A stretch of DNA of 64,000 bases. It comes from Anisakis pegreffii (taxonomy: Eukaryota > Nematoda > Chromadorea > Rhabditida > Anisakidae). Of the stretch, positions 34,870 through 48,589 are shown piece by piece. Positions within the stretch are counted from its first letter, which is position 1, and each line of letters begins with the position of its first letter. The stretch spans positions 1 to 64,000 of the forward strand of contig JAPYMA010000992.1 in the NCBI GenBank assembly GCA_035041965.1, written 5' to 3'. The position numbers and the translations under genes are program-made. Under the pieces are notes generated by a model. It made no database searches. It had not been told where the DNA came from and saw only the letters and a program-made list of their open reading frames with translations.

Positions 34870-37275
34870 AAGTGATGAATATGAATTTCAATTGAAACAC
34901 TGCTTTGGTTCGGTGTGCTTCACTTTTGTGCTATTGTTTAGCATTTGATTTCATGCCGATGCTGAAATGATTCAATGTGATTGGTGTATTTTCAGTTGAA
35001 GCTTTCCAGTAGACCTTTCACATCATTTCAATTTTCCATCTGGCAATTCCAATTTTTTTGGCCTTTTCTGAATGTTTTGTTTGAAAAATCGAACGCCTAT
35101 TGGGAAACCCAAATGGATTTTTAAATCGCTGTTCGAATCTGTTCAACATTTGGAAATATTAGCCAGTGGGTGAGAGCACATGTTCGTAGCGCGATGTTCT
35201 CCGCGCTTTTCAGCCAGCTCTATGCTCAGTACTAATCGCCTTATTGTCTGTGGCATGCAATGCTCCTTCACGCTACTATTTTGGGCACTTCGCTTGATTA
35301 CTTGTTCATCTGTTCTTTGCATGAACTACATTCCAATTGGATCGTAAACATTTGCCTGAAACCATCTGAAATTGTGAACGTATCTACCATTATTTGAACA
35401 GTCACAACTCAGACTTATTCAAAATCGCTCATGCGGAATATTAGCACAAAAGCCTGTTCGATTTCTGTTAATGCCTACAATGTTCAATCGCGCAAAACAG
35501 TCCCATGCAACGTTTTCGTCTCGTCGGTAAAAAAATAGCTCATCGTCAGTAGTAAAATTTCGTAAGGAAAGTTCAAATTCAGAACAAATGTCCATATTTT
35601 TTGGCGAATAAACACGTATTTGAAGGCATCGCTTCAATCCGCCGAATTGGTCATATGATCGAGCTGACTCATGAAGTTTTGTCTTTCACAATATGTTCAA
35701 CCTATACGTTGTTTCACACCTATTTACTTCAGTGTTACATTAGAAATCGCATCAAATGGAACCCGTTTCCATGTTTGCATTCGCACTATCAATGGGACAA
35801 ACAGTTGAAGCGCTTTCATTCAGTACATAACCACATGGTTGAAATGTGATTAATTCAAATTTTGATGAACCATCCCTATTTTTGTCTTCAATATAGTGCT
35901 TCTTGTCTCATAGTCAGCCGCGGAAATTAATTTTTGCCGAATTCAAGCAGATGATCCAGTCTTTGCGTTCCATATCCACCCAACAGTTTCTACCCAATCT
36001 TTTCGTGGAATTCAATCGGCCACTTGAATTCACTGTAATGTGAACGTATGGAGTTGTTTAGCCCACATGAAAACCGGGAAAAAAATCGCTACAAAAAGGA
36101 ATAGAATTTGCTAGAAAATAGTTTGGCCATTAATGTTGTGAGCGGATCGTCGTCACATTCCAAAAGTGTTTGTCGTTTTCCAAGTCAATTTGGTCTTCGA
36201 TCCACAAAACAGTCAGAACCAGAAAACGAAAGCACGATACCGGTTCTTCTCGTGTGCTTATTACACTATGAGAGGGCAACACCAGTATTTGGATACATGA
36301 ATTATCACCATAAAAACATTATGAATTATTGACCTCAGGCCCATTCATCAATAATTTGAGAGCAACAATTTTTGTTATTCACTCGCCTCACTGAAATAAA
36401 CATACTTGCAATCGACTTTAGCTTTTCTCCAATATTCAGATAACATCAACTGCGAACTGAATTGTCCATTCTTTCACAGGAGCAAAATTAACTTGTTTGG
36501 GAGTCAAATGAATTATTTTTGGTACCCGGCGATTATCATTCCCGGGATTCTGTATGATTACATCACATGATTTTGAAAATTTCAGTGGATTCGAACAAAA
36601 ACAATAGCCCTCTGAGGTGTTCAGCGAATCAATATTATCGGGCAAGGTGGACAGTGTGTCAATTTTGTTTGATCACATTTTAGGGATAGTGTTCTGCAAT
36701 GATGAATTTGAAATGAATTTTAAGGGCAATAAAAGAGAGTAATGCGCGGAAACATAGCGATGATGGATTGTATAAGCAATTGCTTATGGCGGATCAAGCA
36801 GACCAGTGATCATCACGTACGCTCAGAGGAAGTAATTATTGTTGAATGAGTTGCGATTTTAGCGTGTTTTCGTGACAGCTTATAGTGTTGTTTTCTCGTG
36901 AACTAAACAAAATCACAATAAGCCGGCCGATAGTAGGGTGATTTAGGTGGTTGTTTAGCAACAATGCGTGTGACTGCATTTATTGAGATTCATTTTCGGT
37001 TTTCCTCGCTTTTCAATGACCTTAACTAGGCTCATCGATTCTGACTAGTTCCACGCTGATAACAGTTGTTCAACGTGCGTGGCGTGATATGGCTGTGTGT
37101 GCGTGTGTGTCTGTATGAAACCATCGATAACATTCGACTCTTCAATTAATTACTTCCGTTAGCAGCCGCTCCCATGTTACAGTGCCTAATTAATTTCCAG
37201 CTTTCATTCGAATTACATTGCTCAGTGATCAATGATCTCATTGCAGTGTCTTTGTGGTTTCTTTTGAACGTTTCC

Positions 37276-37296
37276 TCATCATCATCATCATCATCA
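37276..37296. repeat. (ATC)n microsatellite
   Basis: Seven near-perfect 'atc' units. On the minus strand they encode an Asp run in ORF 37146-37427, which is otherwise unsupported. Confidence 0.9.
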
Positions 37297-39154
37297 ATTG
37301 TGCACACAATATTTCGATTGTTGATTTTGTCATGAGTATTTCCACGGTTCGTTGAGTGCAATGTAGTAAACTCTCGAAAAGATTGAAGCGTTAATCTACA
37401 GAAAATGTTTACTCGTTGTGTTTGCATGAAAATTTATCGAATCATTGAGTTGTTTCATTGTAGAATGGCCGAGCAGTGTTGCACACAAGCAGAGGGTAGA
37501 ACTCCAAAAGCAGGTTTAATCCTGAGGACAACCATACCAGTCGATATGAACGGTAGGTAACACATTCCCTAATAAATGCAAACTTCTTGCAGCATCTGAT
37601 CTCCTGGTGCTCACTAACAATCATTTATTCAAACGGAAATCAATTTGAAAGTCTCATGTCACATGCAACTAGTGTCCGATCGTATGTGAAGAAAAGCTTA
37701 CAATCAGTATATCATGATGCACTTTTGTTGTTAAATCCAGAGATTAGACATGAGCTTCGCACTCAAGAGATCACTAATTATCATTAAATTTCACGTCTTT
37801 GCAACGATTTACTCAACAAAGGATGCCTAACAAAGTTTTATACGGAATCTCTAAGGGAAATCTCATTATCATTGTTATTAGTTCTGTCCTGATATCATTA
37901 TAAACGCTCGTGTAGCAATATCTTGATGAGCATTTCCATTGGTAACACTAGTGTTTTGTTTTAGAGCATTCATGTTTTGAAAATGCACCAGATTTCTGCT
38001 CAACTGCGAAAATCCTATTGAGCGGTTGATCTTTAGTTGCAAAACGTGGATGGTTCTGTTATTTCAGTGTCGAAATGTTTTCAAAAGTTAACCTGTTTTT
38101 ATTCAAACAACACAGCGCTAGCATCCATGTGATCATTGTTAAGCAATATTTCAGCAATAAAAGCGCTCTGGTTCCATAGGCGCATACGCATACGTTTTAT
38201 GCATATTCATGATTCAAGACGCATTCTGCTGCATCGTTCTTCACAAAACAGAAGCGTGATTGCATATAAGAAGCGAGCACAATGCATGTGTCTTCATCAT
38301 TTGTCAGTGACGGAATGCCTTTCAATAACATTTTCAACGTGTCTCGGTACCAGGTTCTCGGGAGGCCTCTAGCAGCTAGACCATGAATTTTCTTAAATGA
38401 CCGCGTAAATGAGCTTAAATGACTGCATAAATTCAAATTGGTCGTTTATAGGAACGAAGCCAGATCAAGGTGTTCAAATGGATAAAATTGGTGTCTATCA
38501 AACCACAGCATTCGATGGTCAATCGAATGCAAAACCACATAGTCCACAAGCTGCGTCCGAAAGGTGAGTACTATAAAAATCTTCTGGATGCTACATTTTG
38601 TCCAACTGCAATATTTATTTGAAAGTATCATGAAGGATGATGAGATTTATTGTCACGGAATAGATCAGTTTTTTTCATGGGAGATCATCAATCGAGAAAA
38701 ACTCGATGAAATGACACGTTAACATGACAATTTTCCTGATCGTGTTCAGCTTGAATAACTATCCATACGGTGTGAACTGGTTACGTGAACTCTTTTTGAA
38801 CTGAATCGTTCAACAACTCGATATCTTGAAAACATTGTCACGTCCATCAAACAAATGTCAAATGGTAGTAGCACTTTGATTCACTCGAAACACAATAAAC
38901 GTATTGAACTTGAACTGAATAATATTGCGTATATTTTTGTATCTTCAAATTAACTTTTCTCGCCACTCATAACACGAAAGTTTGCTGAGAACGCAAAATA
39001 TTTTTATTCAACAGTGGTTTATCACTTCAAAATAAAGTCTTGTGAACGTTGTTGATAACGTCATGCATTGCATGCTTTTCATCCTAATGTCAGGGCAAAA
39101 ACCATTTTTTCCCAAAGTCATGCTTAATCATCTTATGTCGACACGGTTTGCAAA

Positions 39155-39440
39155 GAGATCGTCGCTAGTTTTTATGCAACTGAACAAGACTCAAAAAGAG
39201 CAACTGCGTAGGAAAACGACATCTTAATCTTGCACAGTGGAATTTGTCCGTGTTTGCACATTCCTGGCAGCGATTAACTGTGATAATTCGTCGTTCAGAG
39301 CCGTTGCTCGTCGTTTTTTTCTGAATCTGAACGAGACTCTGAAAGCACGATTACGTAAGAAAATCACAAGTTGATCTTTTACAGTGGAATTTGTCATTTC
39401 ACATTCCTGTCAGCGATAAACAGTAAACGTGCGACGGTCA
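39155..39440 (+). repeat. Diverged tandem duplication, about 146 bp
   Basis: Two units, about 39155-39300 and 39301-39440. Anchors are 'cagtggaatttgtc' (39235 and 39381) and 'cattcctg.cagcgat' (39259 and 39402). In both units the same plus-strand frame ends identically: FMQLNKTQKEQLRRKTTS-stop versus FLNLNETLKARLRKKITS-stop. A weaker third unit may follow to about 39545. Confidence 0.65.
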
Positions 39441-41067
39441 AAAACCTTGCCCGCATGTTTTTTCGGATGCTGATATCGACCAGCAATCCTATTTTAGCAG
39501 AAACTGTCATTGATTATCGCATTCCTTTGAGAATTAACTAATGCTAATCTCGTTATCAGAACGTAGTGATATACGTTTCACGAGTGCACTCAATATTTTA
39601 ACCCCTCAAACAAATTCGGTTGTAAGTTTAATGTCAATGAAATGGAGATGATAATCTTATGGAACACATTTCAAAATGAAATTTATCACGGGTCGTAAAA
39701 CGTGTTCATCGATTGAAATGAATATAAAAATCCCGATTGAATTTTCCATTTCACTTCATTAAGACCAAAGAGCAGTCGGATTAAACGAACGCGACCAACT
39801 ACTATTTCTGGCCGTTGACGAATGCACTGTAATGCGCTGAAATACAAAAGGCCACACAATTTCAACAGATACGTTTCTGTAGATTTGCGATAATAATTTT
39901 CATGCTTTCAACATGTTCACAAACCTATTCAAGAGCATCGTATAAAAATTCAAAATGAATGAACAGTGAGTGGCTCGATGCTTTCCAAATAATTGAAAAT
40001 ATTTTCCATTCATTATTCATGTGCATCAATAAACAACGACCGTTTCGTTTCGCATATTCAAATTAAATGCGAAACTTTTTCAAATGCTATGTGCAGTTTT
40101 TGATGATTGATTCACTCGCTTCTGAACGATGTGATGCGCTGAATGAAGAAAGTTTGATTGAAGCTTTTCATTCGATTCGAAATATTTTCCATTAGATCCA
40201 TTGCTTTCATTTGAACTTCACACATGAATAAGCTTTTTGTTTCAGTCTCATGATCATTTTATCAAAACTGTTTGTTTCAACAATGACAAATGGCGTGATG
40301 AAAACGATCCTTTGTTATATAGCGTGTTCCAGCCTGCTATTCTCAGCTCTTATTTTAGACCAGCTTAGCGTTGTTTCAAATTGCACCATCTTACTTTAGT
40401 AAGGGGTTTTGTTATTGCGGCGCGTATTCAAGCAAATAAATGCTCAATGATTTATAAGTCTGTATCGGTCAATTCTTTCCGTAAAACAAGAGCATTGATT
40501 CATCCGTCAGGTATTCATTTTACTGATCGTTGCGTTGTTGTGAAGCTAGCAATTGAATGAGATCCTAACAATTTGTTCGCATCCAAATTTTTCCTGTTAT
40601 TAATGTGTTCATCTGAAGCATTTCCGCCAACTAGTAGCGGACTGATGTCGAAAACAATTTCTACGATCATTTGCGAAATTCACTACAATCGATTCATCTC
40701 TCCCTACCAACACATCATGAAATGCCTTATAAATTTGTTAGGAGGACACGATATCTTCGATCACTTTAAGTAAAGTTTATCTAATGCAGTCGCTGAATTT
40801 CATCGACAATTGACAATACACATTATGTAACATTTTTGCACTGATTTATTCTCAAAGTTTTGAAGTATACCACTTACACACTGAGTTCATTCGTGCACCA
40901 TCAAAGGAAATCCTCTCAAGTTTGCACGCATAATTTAACAATATGCAAACTCAGCTGTAATGTTAGGAAATGAGCAAGCTCATGACCAGTCCAGTTGTAT
41001 TTCAATTTGTTTGGCTGAAACATTTTGAAGTGAAACTATTGAGTGTGGTCATAAAAATGAAAATTAC

Positions 41068-41346
41068 TCACAGCAATGTAAATGATAAACGACGAGTGAC
41101 CTTCCAGTGGTTAACATAAATTATGATCAGAGAGGGAATTTTCACTTGCAATTGGTCAGAAACGATGTTGTAAAGCGGCCGGCTGGCCTTCATCTGAGCT
41201 CCCTCAGAACTAATCATAAATAAGAGCGTGCCCCTTTGATCAGCAGTGCTGACGGATAAGATGCCATCGGATTGCGTTTGAGACTGAAACACAGCGACAG
41301 TGAAACGTACTCTTTTATCATCACGTTCTACGGTAGATGCTTCCAT
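41068..41346 (-). CDS. Candidate ORF, 92 codons
   Basis: Opens at a true ATG with MEASTVERDDKRVRFTVAVF and stays open to 41068, with a polar, balanced composition through the first 70 residues. A GTGAAA donor-like site after DQLQ (about 41139) would end it as a first exon. GTACGT and TTTCAG occur inside only about 30 bp apart, too close for an intron. No family recognised. Confidence 0.3.
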   Translation of the reverse strand: MEASTVERDDKRVRFTVAVFQSQTQSDGILSVSTADQRGTLLFMISSEGAQMKASRPLYNIVSDQLQVKIPSLIIIYVNHWKVTRRLSFTLL

Positions 41347-41769
41347 TCAGAAATGTCAATTCTGCTTCGAAAATGCTCAGAAATGCGTTCATTATGGCTT
41401 TGTATGGTTTCAATTTCTAATGTTTTTGTCAGTCGACAGTGATTGCGCACGAAATACTTTTGCATCTTCTGATGAAGGTGATATCATAGCACGGCTTCGA
41501 GTCGTACTAGTTCACCTAGGCTGATATATTTGGAAAACTGTGCAGAAGAAGGATTGCGTTTACGGTACATTCCCCATCGCATTTCATGTATCGTTGAGAA
41601 ATGCCAGCATACACATACACATACACGAAATCACACACTCTGAAGAGATTTCTTTCCTACAATTAGACTGATCGCTGGTCGATCATCCGACCGAAATAAA
41701 CAGCAACTGAGCAGGAAATACACTAGAAAAAGCATGAGTATGACCTGATTGGCCTAGAGGAACCGCGTG

Positions 41770-42318
41770 ATGAGGTTAAAAATTGTTTCATTTTTGCTTT
41801 CCAGTTTTTTCCTGACTTTTGCATTTTGTCGAATGTGTGTTTCGTTTTTGTATTGTGTGCAAATCGAACAGCAAACTGCTTCACTTTGCAGTAAAATGAT
41901 GCAAAATCACTCACAATCAGACTCAGTCAATTGCAGCAAAGTTTTGCAAAGGTTTTGTTGGCATTAGCAGTTGTTTGATGTGCGTTTTGCAAAGGATTTT
42001 CTGATTTTTGTTGTATTAAACCACAGTCATCGATCAAATCAAACTGAAAAAATTTCTCGTTCCATTCGCACGAAAAATTTCTTGAATCGTTGTGATGTAA
42101 CAAAAGGAGATGTGTACAACTTAGAAGTTTTTTTCTTCTTAAGCAAAAGGTATTATTCGATCGTTGCAGTGCAATCTTCTGAAACCAGCAACTCTTTCCA
42201 ATTGCATTCCAATTCGAAATCGTCACTGCTTACAGTCGATTTTTCGGCTCTAAGTTGCATCATAACGTACAATTTCGTTTGCGTTGTAATTTTGAAATCC
42301 CCAATCCGAATCGTCTAG
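41770..42318 (+). CDS. Possible small secreted protein, two exons
   Basis: Exons 41770-41951 and 42027-42318 join in phase (donor GTTTTG, acceptor CCACAG) to give about 157 residues. The start (MRLKIVSFLLSSFFLTFAFC) is a good signal peptide. Exon 1 adds several Cys and ends SVNCSKVLQ; exon 2 adds NFLNRCDVTKGDVYNLEVFFF and a final hydrophobic segment containing SCIITYNFVCVVIL, which could be a membrane anchor. The donor is weak. Minus-strand ORFs 41723-41914 and 41927-42226 overlap and are taken as shadows. No known family. Confidence 0.38.
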
Positions 42319-42329
42319 CAATTTTCGGG

Positions 42330-45300
42330 CTTATTTGTCACGCTGTCGGTCCTGATCATTGGCTCCTTGGGATCTCCATGAATGGCCGTGCATTGTAAGA
42401 ATATACTGGCTAAGCAAGTTTAAGATTCATCCTCGAACATTGGAATATGCTCAGCAATGTCTGAAGCAATATCTTCAATCCCTTGTTGATTTATATCTAT
42501 ATCTCGTAACCAAGCCTAACGTCCTGCACAAATTATCAATCTTTTACTAAAGAAATAGACAACCATAGAACATTAATGTTTGATCTTATCCAGTGTGCAA
42601 CAATCCGCGTCTACGCTACAGTAAAGTGTCTTCGAAAACAAAAACTGTTTTCTGCCGTTCTTAGAATTGCACAATTCAATGTAACAAAAGTTTAGTGGCA
42701 GATGATTAATGAGTTCAATTGTCGACGTGATTGAAATGTTTCTAACGTTAATTGCAGCATTTATAATTGATCATTCCATCATTCTAATGAATGAAACACT
42801 GTGAATTGCTCACAATTCTAATTGAATTTCTTGAGAATTTTTTGTTGTTTCTAAGTTCTTCTAATGGAAGAAATGCTGAGTTGAAAGTGAATTACTTCGT
42901 CTGGAATTCAAAGTCTTTTATCGAATTAAATTGATCGATTAAGGTTGTTTTTGTTGTTGTTGTTATTATTGATGTTGGTTAACGCCCTCAAATTGACGAG
43001 AAGAACAACAGGTTTCATTCGGCCTCGAGCATCCACTTCATTTTTATTTCAAGTCACCTTCTATCACTACTCAATCACCTCAGTTGATAGTCTCGACGCA
43101 TCTGTAATGTATGATGTGCTTGTATGTCCCTAGAACGTTCAGTTTCGTTCCTATTGATATCATGCAATGCATGCTTTCAATTAGGATAATTCCCTTTGAG
43201 ATAATGCTATTGTTGACGTTCTAATGTTTATTCGCTATTACGACCGTTCAGCGGCCAAATTTTGAGATGTTTACTTTATGAACTAACATTCCGTTGAACA
43301 CCAGAGATCCTTCTATCATTCTTAGGATTATCTGGATCGAAAAAGCATCCTGATATGATAGTTAGATCAATGATTGATTTTAGATCAATGATTAGAGAGC
43401 TGTCATGAAATGATACTTTCTAAATTTATATATAATTTGTTGGAACAATGCGCGAAGGTTCTTATTCATCATATCGAAACCAATTAATCGAATCGTTCAT
43501 TATTGCGATTTGCCAGCCTTGCATTGTCATCAGTAAACACTTAATTGTAAAATGGCATCTGTATACCAATCAAATTTCTAATTTGAGCTAATATATGTAT
43601 GTTCGTTGTAGTAATATCCTCATCAGTTTAAGTAATAAAAGCCATTCGATCACAGTAATTGATACACTCTAGTGAGCAATCATTAGCACTTAGCGGGAAA
43701 CGATCCCAAACAATTGATGGTTTTACTCGTTGCAGTTAGGCTTATGTTCGTATTCGCTGTCTTATATCGATAATTTATTTATTCGAATAATGGATAGCGT
43801 CATTTGTCGAACCCAAATTTATTAGCAAGCAAGTGTGGTGGCTATGATGATGTTACGCATACGATCGACGAGTGACCTAGGTTTCCGTGAAATTGCATCT
43901 TATGTGGAGTGATTTTCTGAGCCGTATTGAGCATAATAATGCTGCTGCGTATAGCAACATACAAAACACATTCGGTCTTACAAATAGTAATAATACGCAT
44001 ATCTTAATGACGATCACCATCTAATAATAATGTTATTAGAAAGAGGACGACCATGCTGATGAATTAACATCAATAACAGTAATGATAAAGTATTACTAGT
44101 GGATGTGATGAAAGTAACGATGTAAGGGACAATAATTGTGATCGTTTTGGAGGCCCCCCTGGAATAACTGCTCATCATGAACACATTATCTTTCCTCCGA
44201 TTTATTTGATGATTGTGTTTTATTCTGTTAGCCGCAAAACATGCAAATCATCGTTGTAGATTAACTGTGAATGCAGCAGAAGGTTAGTGGATGGTATATA
44301 ATAAGCTGTGCGTGATAATTATAATTTGACAGTTTAAGTGGACATTTGCATAGGCATTTATGGAGTTTTATTGATATGCACACGTTAATGGTATTCATGT
44401 GAAGTGAATGATCGAAGAGTAGTTCAAGTGAATCTATTGGATTGTCAATATAATCATAATAGTTTGAGGGATGAAGTGACGATGATGATGATTATTATTA
44501 TTAGATTGTTATTGTGAACATCACCAATATAATATCTCTCGACCTTGATGGACACCAAACATACACTTTGCAGAAATATTATGCATTCATACATGCATCA
44601 TGCAACACTCATTTCTATGACAGGTAGGCGGAAAGGTGGATGCGATCACAACATCAACAACAATATTCAAAATGATGCGAAGAGGAACGCAAATAATATA
44701 GCGTTTCAATAATAATACTTATAACAATACTAATAATAACAATCAACATATAACGGATGTGTTTGTACAAGTATGGATGTGTGGATTTCCGTATGTTGAT
44801 CATAGCTGCGCTCTTAAAACGGTCATATGCAAATGAAGCGAGTAATTGAATGCACATTGGGGAGTAGTGACCATTGGTCACTCAGTTGTAGTGACCGTTG
44901 CCTTGTACATTTATGTATTGTATACGGCAAACCATCACAACCAAGCCATTGGATTTATGCGCCACAATTCGCGCTTCGATAAACAAAATCGATTAAGCGT
45001 CCATTTTCGATGCCCATCAAAGTCAGCTCATCGTTGGACCAGCAGAGAATGATCAAGGAATGTGATTTATCTACAGTGCAACGTAAACATTCAAACAGAT
45101 TTAGCAACAGATGTTCCCAAAATAAACAAACAACATTATTCGATAGAATACAGCAAACAAACATGCGGGTCATCTGACGTGAAATCACTTGACATCAACA
45201 GATTTCTGAGTGCCAATCAACACTTGCTTTTGCAATTGTCTCTATAGCTCACAAAAACTTTTTCTTTGCCCAATAGCAAACAGCAAACGCCAAATGCTTG

Positions 45301-47900
45301 ACACAATGCACCCGATGGAACGGAAGTAGAATGACAAAATCGCGAGTTTTCCATTTAAACTTGAATCGAAGATCCGCAGTGCCGCTTTTCCGCAGTTTAT
45401 GACAATTATTCTAGGCCGCCCGATCTGGGCACAAATCTTCTATGATAGTATCTTCAGAATGATTCATGTTTCACTGAAACGTTTGCGTGTTTAGTGCTCG
45501 TACAACTCGCATCTTAGTGTGTTGATCATCGATCGCGATCACCGATCATAAATAGTATGATGAGAAAGTTCACTCGTCATAAACGCGAATAATCAAGTGA
45601 GTCTAGAGTCAGGTTGAAGATTGGATTTAATTCGCACCAAATCTGCAAATAATGACATTTAACGATTTTTTACAAGAACGAAGTGATATTTGGAAATTTG
45701 TACGAATGATCATAGTTATGATTCTGTGCTGTTTCAAGTACCTCAGTTGAATCGTCACTATTCACCAATTGTGTCATGTTAAGAGGAAGATTGTCTGCAA
45801 TTTGTGAGTGCGCAATTGGCCAGAATTGTCATTCAGTAGCGCCACTGCTTCCTCGCAAACGCCATTCAATCGCCATTTTCACTGGATTTGCGATATTTTA
45901 ATTGCTTTCTGTTCAAATTCTATACGAACAGTAAGAAAGTTTTGAATAGTTCAGTGAATCATATCGCTTAATACGGTGATTCGAAAGTGATCGTCATATG
46001 GGTTTTCGGCTATTAATAAACAAAGTAGGTTATTTGTTTGTTTATTTGCGCTTATTTGTCGCACTGAATACACATTTATTTGTGTTCGATACGGTAACGT
46101 TAGCTTCCTTCTTTGCCTAAATCCTTTTCCCAAAGCGCATCTATCCCGTACTGGTGTCCAATTACATCAAATTAAACACGTTTAGCTAGCTCAACGAGTG
46201 AAAGTCAACTCAACCCTTCGTTTCACCCCTCAAAACGCTTGGCTGAAGCAATTAATCTATGAGGAAATTGTCCGAATGTATTTTGATTAATCCTTCCTTC
46301 ATCAAATATTTAATCATTTGTTGTTTGTTGTTTGATCCAGCGATGGAATTCCCTCGTCGATGAAACGACGATGCCTCCTGTGTTCGGAAAGTAATCGGTT
46401 CCAACAGAGAAGAGAACGAGTATCATTTTTGTCAAGATGAAGTGAAAACTTTGCGGTCGGTGCTCCAATGCGTGTGCTAATCGCAAAACTTGTTTCAGTC
46501 CACTGAAATGATTGAACGAACAAAACAAAAAAAAAGCGAATATAAATTGAAAATAACACCGCACAAAATTGCTGCTCTCGTACAGATCGCCGGCTCATTG
46601 TACAGTGTGAAAACACGCAAAAGCGCATAATTGTTAGGCGATTATTGCTTTATGGTGTTTGATTGAATGATTTATGAATGATCTCATAAGCATTTTCAGA
46701 TTTCGCTCTAACAAAATGATTTATAGCCAGCGATTTCTGACTCTTTGCGTGCCACACAAATTGTTCATTCATTTTAGTTTTTCCACCTTCACACAAATCA
46801 CTGATCCCATTGCATTTATGTGTCGTCAAATAACTGTCGTTTGGTTGTGAGCGCATATTAAAGGTAGCGAAATTTTTACGAGTTGGCGCTAAGGCCATAA
46901 AACCAGCAATGGCAACTACTCCTTTCAATTCGATGCACACATTCACCGTAACACATAAAATGCATCAAATCAAACAGGAAAAAGAAACATGCATCCGGGT
47001 GACTTGTTCAGAGCAAATTTCCACCCGTATCTATCATCCCCAGCGCCTAAAACGCTCGAGTGCCAGCCAACTTCTTTGGCTATTCATTCGTCAGAGCTGA
47101 TCGTACACGTACCTACGAACAAATCCAATTATCTCTTGTATTTTGCCTTTCAACGCCTACTGCCGTCATAAATCATCATCGCGATTGTTCTAGTGCTCCC
47201 CTAGCAGAATGCCTAATCGTTAACGATATCCTCATACATCATTTGCCTCCCTCCCCCATTGGAGCACATAATATCAATGCAACTTTCATCCCTCCCATTC
47301 CCTTCATCCTCTCTTAACCTATAATCGAGGTTTTTGGAACCGCCCATACGGATGAATCGCGTGGTCGCCATCTTCCTCACATCGCCGCTGCATGTCTAGT
47401 CCGGTTGCAGCAGTCCCATTCCTATGCCAACTACCCTCAAATCGACCGACCATTTCTCCTCATTCGGCCAAAAAAAATGCCAAATTCACAGCTTCGTTTT
47501 CTCACCTCTATAAATGCTCCTCACAATCAGCAAAATTACCACAAGAATCAATCTCCTTCCTACTCATTTGATCATGATCGTTTGCCCCCTGGTGGTGACT
47601 GCTGTGTAAAATAACAGTTCAGAACGCAACTGTACGCGAGATGTTTTTCACATGATTTATTGCAATTCGCTTTCGCTGTTACTCGAAAAAAATGCGAATA
47701 TTTTATATGTGAATGCTATCATAAATTTCACGTCCATACCAATTGCTTTCATCGACTTATGAACTTAATTGCTGTGAAAAGAAACCAGTTATTGTTATTT
47801 TTAGTTGTGACACGCTCACAGTTCACTAGCAATAAATTCATTGACAGTTGTAATTATCGGCTCTCTTTTCCATCGAGCATTTATGACTTAGGATTTAGAA
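42330..47900. other. Intergenic; simple repeats and a pyrimidine-rich stretch
   Basis: No supported gene. Trinucleotide-rich DNA lies at 44479-44503 and 44640-44750. From about 46990 to 47620 the plus strand becomes markedly C-rich and pyrimidine-rich and holds several overlapping ORFs (47060-47317, 47405-47614) without splice context. It lies 1-1.5 kb upstream of the Rh gene and may include its regulatory region, but I see no specific motif. Confidence 0.45.
44479..44503. repeat. (GAT)n/(ATT)n microsatellite
   Basis: Compound trinucleotide run, gat then att. Confidence 0.85.
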
Positions 47901-47916
47901 TGTCTTAATCGCACTC

Positions 47917-48030
47917 TCCGCGCTTTACATTCCTCAGCTCCCTGTGCATGCATTCCAAAAAGCTTTACCTGATCAAAATCCGCGCTTTACATTCCTCAGC
48001 TCCCTGTGCATGCATTCCAAAAAGCTTTAC
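47917..48030. repeat. Exact 52-bp direct repeat
   Basis: 47917-47968 and 47979-48030 are identical, separated by 10 bp. The identity suggests a recent local duplication about 500 bp upstream of the Rh coding region. Each copy holds the palindrome 'tgcatgca'. Confidence 0.95.
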
Positions 48031-48390
48031 GTAGCTGCCTGAAATTGGAATGTAGCTTGTTTGTGTGATACGATATGAGTGTATGCGTGTAAAAAACAAT
48101 TTTATTGGGTTGTTTGTTTGAGCGTTTAAGGGGTAGTTGATATGATAATATTTTTAAGTCAAGATATCTGCCTGCAAAGTTGCACTTCACCAGTGGTGAT
48201 GTTTCCCTATCAGTGAGTAGTTGGAAAGCTTGAAATTGATAAGAAAAACATTTTATTGAAATCAATACAGATTAGTTGCCATCACTGTTTCATTGTGATT
48301 GTTTTCTTGTGCGTTCTGTTTTTTGTCAATCGGTTGATTGGTACATCGTCAACAACACTGCAAACTTCTATCGTCTTCAAAAATAATCCA

Positions 48391-48446
48391 ATGAAACACC
48401 AAACTCGTTCAACTCTTCCTTCTCCTACTCTCAATGAAAGTCTTGT
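48391..48446 (+). CDS. Possible alternative first coding exon of the Rh gene
   Basis: ATG at 48391 reads 18 codons plus two bases (MKHQTRSTLPSPTLNESL) to a strong GTAAGT donor. Splicing to the TTTCAG at 48579 continues in the Rh frame as V-D-P-R before the Met at 48590. The frame also stays open upstream through a hydrophobic run (FIVIVFLCVLFFVNRL). This would give a longer cytosolic N-terminus. Rh proteins normally start just before helix 1, so the 48590 start is the default. Confidence 0.35.
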
Positions 48447-48571
48447 GTAAGTGAAATAGGTAATGCAAACATGTGAGATGTATCAGGATTTGTGAATTTC
48501 TGAGTATGATTTTTTGTTGTGACAGCAACGTTCTTTCATTCATCGATATTTGTTTGCTTCAAGATTTGTTG

Positions 48572-48579
48572 AATTTCAG
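48572..48579 (+). other. Splice or trans-splice acceptor before the Rh start
   Basis: AATTTCAG ends at 48579, ten bases before the ATG at 48590. It could receive a spliced leader or the upstream exon 48391-48446. The same arrangement is seen at 4811. Confidence 0.5.
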
Positions 48580-48589
48580 CGATCCGAGG

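Larger units (their letters stand above)
30850..41060. other. Mostly non-coding; scattered short ORFs
   Basis: No conserved gene recognised over about 10 kb. Weak candidates that I did not model include minus-strand ORFs 31738-31980, 35419-35637 and 36436-36645 and plus-strand 33020-33328 and 40573-40773. The stretch also contains the tandem repeats listed at 32527, 37276 and 39155 and the candidate exon at 34675. Confidence 0.45.

Noticed and set aside
36436..36663. Integrin-beta-like segment (minus; IIHLTPKQVNF...)
   Set aside because: The resemblance to the region before the beta-I domain is short and the expected DLYYLMDLS motif is not found in following sequence.
37146..37427. Minus-strand ORF with an Asp run
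   Set aside because: The run comes from an (ATC)n microsatellite and no splice or family evidence supports the rest.
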